A stretch of 64,000 bases of DNA from Gemmatimonadaceae bacterium (GCA_036496605.1 DASXKV010000051.1:62001-126000); one strand, 5' to 3'. Positions 17,623-26,951 are shown, counted from the first letter of the stretch. Program-made: numbers and translations. Notes: generated by a model from the letters alone, not told the origin.

Positions 17623-19005
17623 GTGACCGACTCATCGAACGGCAAGCCAACCGTCCTCGTGGTGGACGACGAATCGGGAATTCTCGATTCGCTCAACATC
17701 CTTCTTCGCAACGAGGGGTTCAGCCCGCTTCTCGCGCAGGGCGGCAAGCGCGGACTCGAGCACCTGCTCGCCGCCACGCCGGACATCGTACTCACCGACA
17801 TTCGGATGCCGAATGTCACGGGCGTCGAAATCCTGGCTGCCGCGAAACAGCGTGATCCCGATTGCCCTGTCATTCTCATGACGGCACAGGCAACGCTGCA
17901 ATCGGCAATGCAAGCAGTCAATGAAGGCGCCTTCTATTACATCCAGAAACCATTCCGCAACGACGAGCTGGTCGCGATCCTGCGCCGCGCCGCGGAGCAC
18001 CGAAAGCTGCGCGTCGAGAACAAATCGCTCAAGCAAGAGATTCGTCGTCGCGAGCGCAGCGGGACGACGCGTCCCGTGGGTAGCAGCAAGAGCTGGCTCG
18101 ACGTACTGCGTCTCGCCGAGACCGTGGCTCCGACGGAATCGACGGTACTCATTCAGGGTGAATCTGGTACGGGAAAAGAAGTCGTCTCCCGTTATATCCA
18201 CGAGCTCTCCAACCGCGCCGAAGGAGCGTTTCTCTCGATCAACTGCGGTGCGCTCCCCGAAGGGCTGCTCGAGAGTGAGCTCTTCGGCCACGTGAAAGGA
18301 TCCTTCACGGGCGCGGTGAAGGACAAGGAGGGCCTCTTCACCGCCGCCGCGATGGGCACGTTCTTCCTCGACGAGATCGGAGAGACGACTCCGGCGACGC
18401 AGATCAAGCTGCTCCGTGTCCTGCAGCATCGCGAAGTCATTCCCGTGGGTGCGACGGAAGCGATTCCGATCGATACGCGCCTCATCGCCGCAACGAACCG
18501 CGATCTGGAAGAGGAGATCAAGTCGGGAGGCTTCCGTACGGACCTGTACTATCGATTGAACGTCATTGCATTGCACCTGCCGCCGCTGCGTCAGCGCGCC
18601 GACGATATCCCCATGCTCGTTGAGCATTTTCTACATCGCATTTCTGAAACACGCAGTGAAGCGCCCAAGCAGCTTGGGCCCGGCGTGCTCGAGGCTCTGC
18701 AGGAGTACCAGTGGCCCGGCAACGTGCGCGAGCTGGAGAATGCGCTCGAACGCGCGGCGATTGTCACAATCGGAAGTGAGATCACGCTGGCTTCGTTGCC
18801 CGAACGGGTAACGCAGCGAAAGGCTGAACCACTGGTGTCGCCTCGGACACCGCTCAATCCCACCCTCGAGGCGATCGAACGCGCATACATCCTCTGGGTG
18901 CTTCAGAGCGAAGGGGGCAACAAGTCTCGCGCCGCTGAGGTGCTGGGCATCGATCCCTCGACGCTCTACCGGAAGCTCTCGCGGTACGGAGTCGAAGCCG
19001 CGTGA
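17623..19005 (+). CDS. pilR: Sigma-54-dependent response regulator PilR
   Basis: This 460-residue NtrC-type activator has a receiver domain with phospho-acceptor D59 (VLTDIRMP), an AAA+ domain with Walker A GESGTGKE and Walker B FFLDEIGE, and a Fis-type helix-turn-helix at the end (SRAAEVLGIDPSTLYRKLSR). The sigma-54 contact loop reads GSFTGA instead of the usual GAFTGA; Ser at this position occurs in functional relatives. The start is GTG 17623. The stop TGA overlaps the GTG start of the next gene by four bases (GTGA), so the glycosyltransferase genes are translationally coupled to it. Confidence 0.92.
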   Translation: MTDSSNGKPTVLVVDDESGILDSLNILLRNEGFSPLLAQGGKRGLEHLLAATPDIVLTDIRMPNVTGVEILAAAKQRDPDCPVILMTAQATLQSAMQAVNEGAFYYIQKPFRNDELVAILRRAAEHRKLRVENKSLKQEIRRRERSGTTRPVGSSKSWLDVLRLAETVAPTESTVLIQGESGTGKEVVSRYIHELSNRAEGAFLSINCGALPEGLLESELFGHVKGSFTGAVKDKEGLFTAAAMGTFFLDEIGETTPATQIKLLRVLQHREVIPVGATEAIPIDTRLIAATNRDLEEEIKSGGFRTDLYYRLNVIALHLPPLRQRADDIPMLVEHFLHRISETRSEAPKQLGPGVLEALQEYQWPGNVRELENALERAAIVTIGSEITLASLPERVTQRKAEPLVSPRTPLNPTLEAIERAYILWVLQSEGGNKSRAAEVLGIDPSTLYRKLSRYGVEAA

Positions 19006-20618
19006 GTGCTGCCGCCTCTGTGGCCGTCGCTGCCACGGACGTCCGCGACGAGCCTCTTCCCCTCGCGCAAGCGCTTCGCACGTTCGCGCCGCTGCTCGCG
19101 GCGGCGCTCGTCTGTGCCGTCGCCGCTTCCATCGTCGCGCCATACCCGGTGGGAATCTTTCACGACGACGGCGTCTATCTCGTACTCGCGAAAGCCATCG
19201 CGAGCGGCAACGGGTATCGGTATCTCCACCTCCCCGGCGCGCCGATCGCGACGCACTACCCGCCCGCATATCCACTGCTGCTCGCGCTGCTCTGGACGCT
19301 CGCGCCGCGATTCCCCGGAAACCTAACGATTATCCTCCTCACGAACGCGGCACTCCTCGGTCTTGTTGCGTGGGGAAGCGCGCGCTTTCTGATCAGCCGT
19401 CTCCAATGGCCGCCTTTCGCCGCGACGGCGTTCGCTCTTGTCGGCACGCTGTCGTTGCCCCTCATCCAGCTCACGACGCTGGTGTTGTCGGAGATCACAT
19501 TTCTCGCGCTGCTTTTTCTCGTCCTCACTCGCGCGGAGCGCTCCGTCGCCTCGAGAGGTACTTCGCTGCAAGACCTTCTTCTCGGCACAGCTGCCGGTAG
19601 TCTCGCGCTCGTTCGCGCGCACGGGCTCGTGCTCGTGGCCGCGCTAGCGTTCGTCCTTGCAGTGCATCGCGAGTGGCGGCGCGCTGCGCTGACGATCGCC
19701 GGCGCCGCAATCGTTCTCGCGCCGTGGCAACTCTGGGTCGCGCTTCACGAAGCGGTATTGGCGCCAACCTTGCGCGGGAGTTACGGCTCGTACACTACGT
19801 GGTTCGTGGATGGCGTCACGGGTGGAGGGCTGCCGTTTCTTGCCCATACCGTGGCCCGCAATGCCGCTGAGACGGCGGCGCTCCTCGCCGACCGATTCGC
19901 GCCGTGGCAGATGGGTATGGTGCGCCTGGTTCCGCTCACGTTCGCGCTCGTGCTGCTCGTTCTCGGCGCATTCCGACTCCGCCGGCGCGCACCGGTGACG
20001 ATCGCCTTCGTCAGTGCATACGTCGCCGTCACGTTGCTCTGGCCGTACACGCCATGGCGCTTTATCTGGGGCGTGTGGCCGCTCGTGCTGCTGCTGGCCG
20101 TGGAGGGTGCTGCCGGCGTCGTACGCTGGAGCCCCGACCGACAACCGACACGAATCGTCAGGCACGCACTCCTCGCCGTACTTGCGCTGCTTTGTCTTGG
20201 CCTTACCCGCGCCGAAGTGCTCGCCTACCGCGATCGCTCGTGGGCCGCCCCAGTGCGCGACGCAACGCGGAGCATCGCGCCGGTCATGCGCTGGATTAGC
20301 CAGAATACCAATCCACACGACATCGTGGTCGCCGACGCCGAGCCACTCGTCTATCTGTTCACTCAGCGACCGGCGATGCCGCCCGTCTCTTTTACTGCCG
20401 CCGAATATGTGAAGGCACGCGACCCGGCCGCGGACGTCGCCGCGCTTGGCGAGCTCGTTAGGCAGTTCCATGTGCGGTACGTCGTGACGGTCGTTCCCAC
20501 GACCATCACGGCGGCCCGCGCCATCGAGCACGCGGCCTCCCAGTCACCCCACGCCGTCGGGCTACGGGAGGTCGACGCGGTTCCCGGTGTCGCCGTCTTT
20601 GCGGTGATTCGCCCATGA
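19002..20618 (+). CDS. GT39-like (protein mannosyltransferase/ArnT-type) membrane glycosyltransferase A
   Basis: This 538-residue protein has about eleven hydrophobic helices. The first periplasmic loop holds the GT-C acidic motif FHDDGVYLVLAKAIASG, then YRYLHLPGAPIATHYPPAYP, closely matching the next gene. Such enzymes move a sugar from a polyprenyl-phosphate donor to Ser/Thr of a protein or to lipid A. The C-terminal 120 residues are a soluble domain. The GTG start overlaps the pilR stop, which ties expression to pilSR. Its place just before pilA suggests that pilin or other pilus proteins are the acceptor; that is inference. Confidence 0.82.
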   Translation: MSAAASVAVAATDVRDEPLPLAQALRTFAPLLAAALVCAVAASIVAPYPVGIFHDDGVYLVLAKAIASGNGYRYLHLPGAPIATHYPPAYPLLLALLWTLAPRFPGNLTIILLTNAALLGLVAWGSARFLISRLQWPPFAATAFALVGTLSLPLIQLTTLVLSEITFLALLFLVLTRAERSVASRGTSLQDLLLGTAAGSLALVRAHGLVLVAALAFVLAVHREWRRAALTIAGAAIVLAPWQLWVALHEAVLAPTLRGSYGSYTTWFVDGVTGGGLPFLAHTVARNAAETAALLADRFAPWQMGMVRLVPLTFALVLLVLGAFRLRRRAPVTIAFVSAYVAVTLLWPYTPWRFIWGVWPLVLLLAVEGAAGVVRWSPDRQPTRIVRHALLAVLALLCLGLTRAEVLAYRDRSWAAPVRDATRSIAPVMRWISQNTNPHDIVVADAEPLVYLFTQRPAMPPVSFTAAEYVKARDPAADVAALGELVRQFHVRYVVTVVPTTITAARAIEHAASQSPHAVGLREVDAVPGVAVFAVIRP

Positions 20619-20685
20619 GAGCCGCGAGCTCGCCCTTCCTCTCCGGATCACCTCCCTCCGCAGTGACCGACATGAGCAGATCCCG

Positions 20686-22281
20686 ATGACCGGCGCCGTC
20701 CCCGCGATTCCGGCCACCGCGCGCCTGACCGTGACACGTGCGATACCCGCATGGCTCGTGGCCGTGCTCGTTGGTGCTCTGGTCTTTGCCGTCGGCGCAA
20801 TCATTGTCGACGGACTTCCGGTCGGCGTCGCGCACGACGATGGCATGTATGTCATCCTCGGCAAAGCACTCGCGACTGGTCACGGCTATCGATGGCTGCA
20901 CGTGCCCGGTGCGCCACCCGCAACGCACTTTCCGCCTGGTTATCCGGCGGTACTCGCGCTTCTCTGGTGGTTGTTCCCGGCATTTCCGGCGAACGTTGTT
21001 GTTTTCAAGCTCGCGAATGCGCTCTTCATGGGCGGCGCGGCCGCTGGTTGCTTCTGGTTCGTGCGGGCGCGCTTGGGCATGTCGGATCTTGGTGCGGCGG
21101 CATTCGCCATCGCCGCGACGCTCGGCATTCCAACGCTGACGCTCAGCGCGCTGGTGATGTCGGAGCCGCTGTTCCTCGCGCTGCTCCTTCCAACGCTTCT
21201 GCTGGCGGAGCGTGTCGTCGACGAAGACTCGAGGCGCGCGCGCGACGTCGTCGTGCTGGCGTTGCTCGTAGGGATCGCGACGCTCGTCCGCACCCACGGG
21301 ATTGCCCTGATTGGCGCAGTCGCGCTCGTGCTTGCCTCGCGCCGACGCCTGCGGGACGCCGCGATCTTTGCTGCCATTGTCGTCGCCATTCTCCTCCCTT
21401 GGCAGATCTGGGTTGCGACGCATGCCGGCGTCGTGCCGACGACGATGCGCGGGAACTACGAGTCCTATGGTCCGTGGTTCGCCTCAGGCTTACGCGCGGA
21501 AGGACTTGGCCTGATCCTTCGCACCGTGCCGCGCACGAGCGCGGACATCGCGGCGATGTTCGAGGTCTTCGCCGCAGCCGGTACACCGACCGTCGTGCGC
21601 TATCTCGCATTGAGCGCGCTTGCGGTGCTGGCGGCGATCGGTGCGCGTGTGCTCTGGCGGCGCGCAGCGGTCACCACCGTGTTCCTCGTACTCTACTGCG
21701 CGATCGTGATCGTGTGGCCCTTCAATCCCCAACGCTTTCTGTGGTGCGTGTGGCCGCTCGTGATCGCGCTGCCGGTGCTCGGTGTGCGTGAGGTGATCCG
21801 CTGGCGGCCCTCCGCGCGGTACGCGAGCGCGGCACGGATGACCGCACTTGCCGCGAGCGTTCTACTCGCCTGTGGCTATGGGGTATACAACGTGCGCGGC
21901 TATCGGCATGAGTGGTGGTCGAGCATTCCGCGTCTGATCTCGCGCAACGTGCATCCACTACTGGTCTGGGTTGCAACACACACACCGCGCGACGCCGTAC
22001 TCGCAACCGAAGCAGAAAGTGAGGTCTATCTCTATACGGGACGGCCGACGGTGCCGGTTGGCACGTTCACCGTCGACGAATACTTCGGTCAGCGTACGTC
22101 CGTGGAAGCCGCGGCGGTGATTCGCTCGGTCGTCTCGCACTATCGCCCGACCGCAGTGGTTGTCTCCTCTGGAGCGATGCGTGACGCCGCGCGCGAGCTG
22201 GTCCTCGGTCCGCCTCCGAATTTCGTAGTGGTCGACACCTTCCCCGATGGGGGATTGGTCCTCATTCCCAAGTCACGATGA
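20686..22281 (+). CDS. GT39-like membrane glycosyltransferase B (paralogue of A)
   Basis: This 531-residue protein is a tandem paralogue of the preceding gene. It has the same N-terminal loop (AHDDGMYVILGKALATGHGY, then GAPPATHFPPGYP), similar helix spacing and the same kind of soluble C-terminal tail. Two PMT-type enzymes side by side could add successive sugars, form a heterodimer as yeast Pmt1/Pmt2 do, or have different acceptors. The gap from gene A is 67 bases with no terminator seen. The stop overlaps the next start as ATGA. Confidence 0.82.
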   Translation: MTGAVPAIPATARLTVTRAIPAWLVAVLVGALVFAVGAIIVDGLPVGVAHDDGMYVILGKALATGHGYRWLHVPGAPPATHFPPGYPAVLALLWWLFPAFPANVVVFKLANALFMGGAAAGCFWFVRARLGMSDLGAAAFAIAATLGIPTLTLSALVMSEPLFLALLLPTLLLAERVVDEDSRRARDVVVLALLVGIATLVRTHGIALIGAVALVLASRRRLRDAAIFAAIVVAILLPWQIWVATHAGVVPTTMRGNYESYGPWFASGLRAEGLGLILRTVPRTSADIAAMFEVFAAAGTPTVVRYLALSALAVLAAIGARVLWRRAAVTTVFLVLYCAIVIVWPFNPQRFLWCVWPLVIALPVLGVREVIRWRPSARYASAARMTALAASVLLACGYGVYNVRGYRHEWWSSIPRLISRNVHPLLVWVATHTPRDAVLATEAESEVYLYTGRPTVPVGTFTVDEYFGQRTSVEAAAVIRSVVSHYRPTAVVVSSGAMRDAARELVLGPPPNFVVVDTFPDGGLVLIPKSR

Positions 22282-23075
22282 TTGAGATTGCACCTAGCTC
22301 GTCCGCGTCGGGACGAGATCCCGAAAGCGCCCTGGCGCGCGAGCGACGACGTCATCGCACCCCGCTCGATCGCGCCACACTCCGCCTGTCCGTGCTCGTT
22401 CCAGTGTATAACGAGCGCAACACGCTCGAGTTCATTCTCGACGAGATTCACGCGACGCCGTTCCAGAAAGAGATCATTGTCGTCGATGACTGCTCCACCG
22501 ACGGTACGCGACAGCTGTTGCAGGAGCTGTTGGACGAGGGACGCATCGACCGGCTCCATCTACAGCCCGTCAATCGCGGCAAGGGCGCGGCGATTCGCCA
22601 GGCGTTGTCGATGAGCACCGGTGATGTCGTCATCGTTCAGGACGCCGATCTCGAATACGATCCTGCCGACTGGCGCCAGCTGCTGGAGCCCATCGTCGAC
22701 GGTCGCGCCGATGCGTGTTTCGGCTCGCGCTTTCTCGGCGGACCGCATCGCGTGCTCTACTTCTGGCACTCCGTCGGCAACAAGGTGCTGACGATGTATT
22801 CGAACATGTTGTCGAACCTCAACCTCACCGACATGGAGACGTGCTACAAAGCCATGCGCGGTGATCTGGCGCGCGGCGTCATCTTGCCGAAACTGACGAC
22901 GGACCGATTCGGCTTCGAGCCAGAGGTCACCGCGCGGCTCGCGCAGGCGAAGGCGCGGATCTTCGAGGTGCAGATCAGCTACAGCGGTCGCACGTATGCC
23001 GAAGGGAAGAAAATCAACTGGCGCGATGGCATCGCCGCGTTCTGGCACATCACGCGATTCCATCTTGCGCGATGA
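22278..23075 (+). CDS. GT2 polyprenyl-phosphate mannose/glucose synthase (DPM1-like), soluble
   Basis: This 265-residue GT-A protein lacks membrane helices. Motifs are LSVLVPVYNERNTLEFILDE, VVDDCSTDGT and VQDADLEYDP (DxD metal site), then SRFLGG and YKAMRGD. This is the dolichyl-phosphate beta-D-mannosyltransferase-like group, which charges a polyprenyl phosphate with mannose or glucose from a nucleotide sugar. It overlaps its neighbours on both sides by four bases (ATGA), so it likely makes the lipid donor for the GT39-like and TMTC-like enzymes in the same transcript. The nucleotide-sugar specificity is not visible. Confidence 0.88.
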   Translation: MIEIAPSSSASGRDPESALARERRRHRTPLDRATLRLSVLVPVYNERNTLEFILDEIHATPFQKEIIVVDDCSTDGTRQLLQELLDEGRIDRLHLQPVNRGKGAAIRQALSMSTGDVVIVQDADLEYDPADWRQLLEPIVDGRADACFGSRFLGGPHRVLYFWHSVGNKVLTMYSNMLSNLNLTDMETCYKAMRGDLARGVILPKLTTDRFGFEPEVTARLAQAKARIFEVQISYSGRTYAEGKKINWRDGIAAFWHITRFHLAR

Positions 23076-24910
23076 GACGTCTCGCCATCGCACTCCGCAA
23101 CCCGTCGCCGCGAACGCGATGGTGGCTGCTCGCGGCAGTTCTGCTCGTCATCGTTGCGCTCTCGTCAGGCATCGGCGTCCGGAGCGGCTTCACCTACGAT
23201 GACGTGTACATCATTCAGAGGAACGGCACCGTTCATACGCTCCAGGGCTGGTGGCACGTCTTCGCGCGGCCCTACTGGCCGAAGGCCTACGGCAGCGACG
23301 GCTATCGGCCGCTGACGATGCTCGCATTCACTACCGAGTGGGTCCTGGGAAACGGAGCTGCGTGGGTCTTCCACGCCGTCAACATCGCACTGTACGGCGC
23401 GATCACCATCGCGATTTTCTGGATCGCCGGAATGCTGCTGCCGTTGGCCGTCGCGTGGATCGTCGCGGCTCTTTTCGCGGTGCATCCCGTGCACGTCGAA
23501 GCCGTCGCGAACGTCGTGGGGCAGTCGGAGCTGTGGGTCGCGTTCCTGCTGCTCATCGCTGTCGGCATCTACGCGCGCCGTCGCCTAACGGGCACCGATC
23601 TTTCCATCCGCGAAGGCGCCGCCATCTGCGCGTGCTACGCGGCCGCGCTCTTCTTCAAGGAGCACGCGATCGTGCTGCCCGCGCTGGTGGTCGCGGTCGA
23701 GGCCATTCTCGTGAGCGAGCAACGTTCATTGCGTGCGCGTCTTGCGTCGGCCCGCCCGCTGCTGCTCTGGCAGACGCTGATTGCGGTGCTTTTCCTCGCC
23801 GCGCGCGACGTGGTGAAACACGGTGACATCTCCGGCTTTCAGCCGTTCATTGTCTTTCAGGCGTTGGGCCTGAGCTACGCGAACCGCGTGCTGACGATGT
23901 TGGGCGTCGTCCCCGAGTGGATCCGTCTGCTACTGTGGCCGGCGCATCTCTCCACGGAGTACGCGCCGCCGTACATCGATATCGCGCAGGGGCCGAGCCT
24001 CGTTCAACTCCCAGGGCTTCTACTCCTCGTCGGCATTCTTGGCCTCGGCGTCGTGCTGTGGAAGCAGCGCGGAGCGGCCCGTGTCGCGAGCTTCGGCGTG
24101 GCGTGGCTCTGCCTAACGCTGCTGCCCACGAGCAATTTTGTCGTGCCTGCCGGTATCATCCTGTCCGAGCGAACGCTCTTTCTGCCGAGCTTCGGCGCGA
24201 TGCTCGTCATCGGAGCGATCATTCGCTGGGTGGTGAACGCCGCTGCGCGCGCGCACTCGAATGGTGCCGCGCGCAACGTACGGCTTGTCGCGATCGCAGC
24301 GCTCGCTGGCATATTGGTCGCCGGTTCCTGGCGCAGTGTCACCCGCACCATGGTTTGGCACGACAATGAACGATTGTTCACACAATCCGTCGTCGACTCC
24401 CCGCAGAGCTATCGCGCTCAGTACATGCTGGGCGCGTGGATGTTCGAGACAGGTCGCAAGAAGGAGGGAGAGCACTACTATCGTCGCGCGCTGGCACTCT
24501 TCCCGTATGATCCGTTCATGGCGTACAACCTCGCGATGCAGTACCAAACCAACGGGATGTACTCTGCCGCCATCCCGTTGTACAAATGGGCCTTCGCGAT
24601 CGCTCCGCGTTTCAGGCAGGGGGAGGGGAGGCAGAATCTCGCGTTGTGTCTGGCCTATGCGAACCAGCCCGTGGAAGCGCGCGAACAGGCGTTGTTGGCC
24701 ATGGAGTACGGTGGTGCGCGACTCAAGGAGCTGCGCCGCATCGTACAGTACGCTGACAGCGTCATGGGCAAGGCGCCGTCTGGCGGGGCAAGGTTGCCTA
24801 ACGATAGGACAAAGAGCCCGCATCCGCGCGCCGCGATGTCCTCCTTTGACGATGGCAAAAAGCTAGGGACCTCGCAATTCGCTCGTGTGGCGAACGTCAC
24901 CGGCCGCTGA
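23072..24910 (+). CDS. TMTC-like multi-spanning membrane protein with C-terminal TPR repeats
   Basis: This 612-residue protein has about ten N-terminal helices and a C-terminal TPR part (residues about 440-560). The first loop has FTYDDVYIIQRN, the paired-Asp GT-C signature, and HPVHVEAVANVVGQSELWVA is the segment typical of eukaryotic TMTC proteins (O-mannosyltransferases of cadherins) and their bacterial relatives. The TPR part may bind the acceptor protein. ATGA overlap with the GT2 gene and the position 138 bases before pilA support a role in pilus glycosylation. The final 40 residues are polar and poorly conserved in appearance. Confidence 0.8.
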   Translation: MRRLAIALRNPSPRTRWWLLAAVLLVIVALSSGIGVRSGFTYDDVYIIQRNGTVHTLQGWWHVFARPYWPKAYGSDGYRPLTMLAFTTEWVLGNGAAWVFHAVNIALYGAITIAIFWIAGMLLPLAVAWIVAALFAVHPVHVEAVANVVGQSELWVAFLLLIAVGIYARRRLTGTDLSIREGAAICACYAAALFFKEHAIVLPALVVAVEAILVSEQRSLRARLASARPLLLWQTLIAVLFLAARDVVKHGDISGFQPFIVFQALGLSYANRVLTMLGVVPEWIRLLLWPAHLSTEYAPPYIDIAQGPSLVQLPGLLLLVGILGLGVVLWKQRGAARVASFGVAWLCLTLLPTSNFVVPAGIILSERTLFLPSFGAMLVIGAIIRWVVNAAARAHSNGAARNVRLVAIAALAGILVAGSWRSVTRTMVWHDNERLFTQSVVDSPQSYRAQYMLGAWMFETGRKKEGEHYYRRALALFPYDPFMAYNLAMQYQTNGMYSAAIPLYKWAFAIAPRFRQGEGRQNLALCLAYANQPVEAREQALLAMEYGGARLKELRRIVQYADSVMGKAPSGGARLPNDRTKSPHPRAAMSSFDDGKKLGTSQFARVANVTGR

Positions 24911-24961
24911 CCGTTCCGCCTAAGCCGTGCTGCCACGCGTTTTTAGAAAGTAATAATCACG

Positions 24962-24977
24962 TGGCCCATCCGTTGCC
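24962..24977 (+). promoter_or_regulatory. Sigma-54 (-24/-12) promoter of pilA
   Basis: TGGCCC at 24962-24967, five bases, then TTGCC at 24973-24977 matches TGGCAC-N5-TTGCA with the invariant GG and GC exactly ten bases apart. The transcript would begin near 24988 and give a leader of about 60 bases with GGAGAG before ATG 25048. A PilSR pair is encoded upstream. No PilR-binding repeat was identified in the TMTC 3' end. Confidence 0.8.
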
Positions 24978-25047
24978 TTGCTTAGTACCGAATAAACAGC
25001 GGAGCCACGCGCTCCCATTTCGTTCACTTCCCCCGGAGAGTAGAAAA

Positions 25048-25446
25048 ATGCTCCGCAATCGAAAGGGCTTCACGCTCATCGAGCTGCTGATCGTAGTCGT
25101 GATTATCGGCATCTTGGCGGCGATCGCGATTCCGAAGTTCGCGAACACCAAGAACAAGGCGTACGTCACGGCGATGAAGTCGGACCTGCGCAACCTCGTC
25201 ACGGCTGAGGAAGCGTTCTTCTCGGATTCGACGTACTACACGACCGCGACGACGCTCGTCGCGCGTAACGGGTTCAAGAACTCGTCTGGCGTCGGCGTCC
25301 CAGGCGTGACCCCCGGGCCGGGCTACTGGTCGGCGACGGTTACGCACAGTCAGCTTTCTGGTTCAACCTGCGGTATCGGCGTCAACACCACGAGCCCGAT
25401 CATCACCACGGCTGGCGACGGTGAGCCCGCCTGCTACGTGCCCTAA
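25048..25446 (+). CDS. pilA: Type IV major pilin PilA
   Basis: This 132-residue prepilin has a short basic leader MLRNRKG, the cleavage site G|FTLIE and the hydrophobic N-terminal helix (LLIVVVIIGILAAIAIPKF) with the conserved Glu at mature position 5. The C-terminal domain is small and Ser/Thr-rich, with two Cys near the end that could form the pilin disulfide loop. ATG 25048 is chosen for the leader and the GGAGAG at 25035. It has its own sigma-54 promoter and a downstream terminator, as expected for a highly expressed structural gene. The many Ser/Thr residues make it a plausible target for the O-glycosylation genes upstream. Confidence 0.95.
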   Translation: MLRNRKGFTLIELLIVVVIIGILAAIAIPKFANTKNKAYVTAMKSDLRNLVTAEEAFFSDSTYYTTATTLVARNGFKNSSGVGVPGVTPGPGYWSATVTHSQLSGSTCGIGVNTTSPIITTAGDGEPACYVP

Positions 25447-25491
25447 TGCGTAGCGTGGAATGCGCAGAGCGCTGAGCGCGATGCGGAGGAA

Positions 25492-25522
25492 GCCCCGTGA
25501 CCTAGTCACGGGGCCTTTCCTT
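25492..25522 (+). terminator. Rho-independent terminator of pilA
   Basis: A perfect 9-bp GC-rich stem pairs GCCCCGTGA (25492-25500) with TCACGGGGC (25506-25514), loop CCTAG, followed by the pyrimidine tract CTTTCCTTT. It lies 46 bases after the pilA stop. Confidence 0.88.
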
Positions 25523-25601
25523 TGTCACCCTCAACCCTCAACCCTCGACGCCTCACGTCACTCGCGGCCCAGGGAATCGTCATTGTGAGGAGCCTTCGCC
25601 G
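25523..25601. repeat. Short CCCTCAA-type repeat before the kinase gene
   Basis: Three near-identical CCCTCAA units at about 25529-25550 (ACCCTCAACCCTCAACCCTC) resemble the CCCTCTA repeats at 37.5, 37.9 and 42.2 kb. The region also holds the ribosome-binding site of the next gene. Function unknown. Confidence 0.5.
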
Positions 25602-26849
25602 ATGACATCGCCCCTCGACCGTCCTCACCGATCGCTCCAAACGGAGCTGCTGATCCGGTTCGCCATGCTGCTCGCGGCCGCGGTCATTCTTCCCGTGGCG
25701 CTACTGTCGGTTCCGCGCCGCCTGCTTGCGGTGCACGATCCCGCGATCCTCGCTGTCGTCGTCGCCGTGGACGTCGTTCTCTTCGTCGCCTGGGCGACGC
25801 TCGTTGTGCGCGACGCGATCATCCGTCCGTTGCGCGCGCTTGCAAAGGCTGCCGAAGAGATCGTCGCGGGAGACCTCGCTCGACGCATGCCGGCGACATC
25901 GGTTGTCGAACTGCACGACGTGGCATCGACAATCGATCGATTGACCGCGCGTGCGCTCGAGGACCAGACGCAGCTCGTTCGCGCCGAGAAGTTGGCCAGC
26001 ATTGGCCGACTGGCGGCAAGCGTCGCGCACGAGATCGGCAATCCGCTCGGCGCGATCCTCGGCCACGTCCACCACCTCCGAGCTGGTCTTCGCGAGCGTA
26101 GTGATTCGATCGAGCTGCTGACGGCGCTCGAGCGCGAGGGCGCGCGCATCGAGCGAATCGTCCGAGGTCTGCTCGATTACGCACGCGCTCGGCCGCCGGC
26201 ACCGGAACCAGTTGCCGTCGACGACGTCGTTCGTGCTTCGGTCGCGCTCCTACGCTCACAACACGCCTTCACGTCGGTCGACGTCGTCCTCGAGCTCACC
26301 GAACAGCCACTGTACGTCTCCGGCGATCGACACGATCTGGAGCAGCTCTTCGTCAATCTGCTGGTCAACGCCGTTGACGCAATGAATGGACGTGGCCAGA
26401 TCGTCGTTAGGCTCGAGTGCGCGGCGCGCTTCACCCTGCGCCAGCCGGCGACGCGGCGCACCGCCGACGGTGGTGACCACATCATCGAACATCCCCCCTC
26501 GCTCCGTGCGCAGCGCTGGCTCGCCGGCCACGACGCCATCGAGATCGCCAAAATCATAGTTGCCGATTCGGGACCGGGCATTCCACGCGAGATCGCGGAG
26601 CACGTCTTCGACCCGTTTTTCACGACCAAGCCAGCCGGGAAGGGAACCGGCCTTGGCCTCGCGATCGTATCGCGAATCGTGGACAACTTTCAGGGTACGA
26701 TCTGGGTGACGACCGCTCGTGAGGGTGGCGCAGCCTTTCACGTGCTGTTCCCAGTCATCGCGGCACCGGTTGCGGAAGCACCCCAGTCGCGCGGAGCTCG
26801 CCGACGTCCTACGCCGCCTGTCGGTTGGGCGCGTAAGGCACATCACTGA
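25602..26849 (+). CDS. Orphan sensor histidine kinase (HAMP-HisKA-HATPase)
   Basis: This 415-residue protein has two N-terminal membrane helices (residues about 18-36 and 48-68) with almost no periplasmic loop, a HAMP-like linker ([20 protein letters not shown]), HisKA with H143 in [13 protein letters not shown], and HATPase boxes [35 protein letters not shown]. No response regulator lies next to it. It is NtrB/PilS-like in the catalytic core, so one possibility is a second input to PilR; another is an unlinked partner. The lack of a sensory loop suggests that it senses something in the membrane or cytosol. Confidence 0.87.
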   Translation: MTSPLDRPHRSLQTELLIRFAMLLAAAVILPVALLSVPRRLLAVHDPAILAVVVAVDVVLFVAWATLVVRDAIIRPLRALAKAAEEIVAGDLARRMPATSVVELHDVASTIDRLTARALEDQTQLVRAEKLASIGRLAASVAHEIGNPLGAILGHVHHLRAGLRERSDSIELLTALEREGARIERIVRGLLDYARARPPAPEPVAVDDVVRASVALLRSQHAFTSVDVVLELTEQPLYVSGDRHDLEQLFVNLLVNAVDAMNGRGQIVVRLECAARFTLRQPATRRTADGGDHIIEHPPSLRAQRWLAGHDAIEIAKIIVADSGPGIPREIAEHVFDPFFTTKPAGKGTGLGLAIVSRIVDNFQGTIWVTTAREGGAAFHVLFPVIAAPVAEAPQSRGARRRPTPPVGWARKAHH

Positions 26850-26951
26850 GCGGTCCGCGTCGAAACAATTCGGACGGCAACCAAAGGCTCATTCAGCCCG
26901 CCGCGAGGTGAGTAGCTTGGCGCCATTCACGCGAGCGAGGCAACCGGCGCG

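Noticed and set aside
17632-18627. 331-codon open frame antisense to pilR
   Set aside because: Mirror of the high-GC codon pattern of pilR; the product is Arg/His/Asp-rich without family motifs, while pilR is certain.
26918-26932. Second sigma-54-like site before the cluster A minor pilins
   Set aside because: TGGCGC-N5-ACGCG keeps the GG/GC spacing but lacks TTGC, and such GG-N10-GC pairs are common by chance in GC-rich DNA; it also lies only 20 bases before the ATG.
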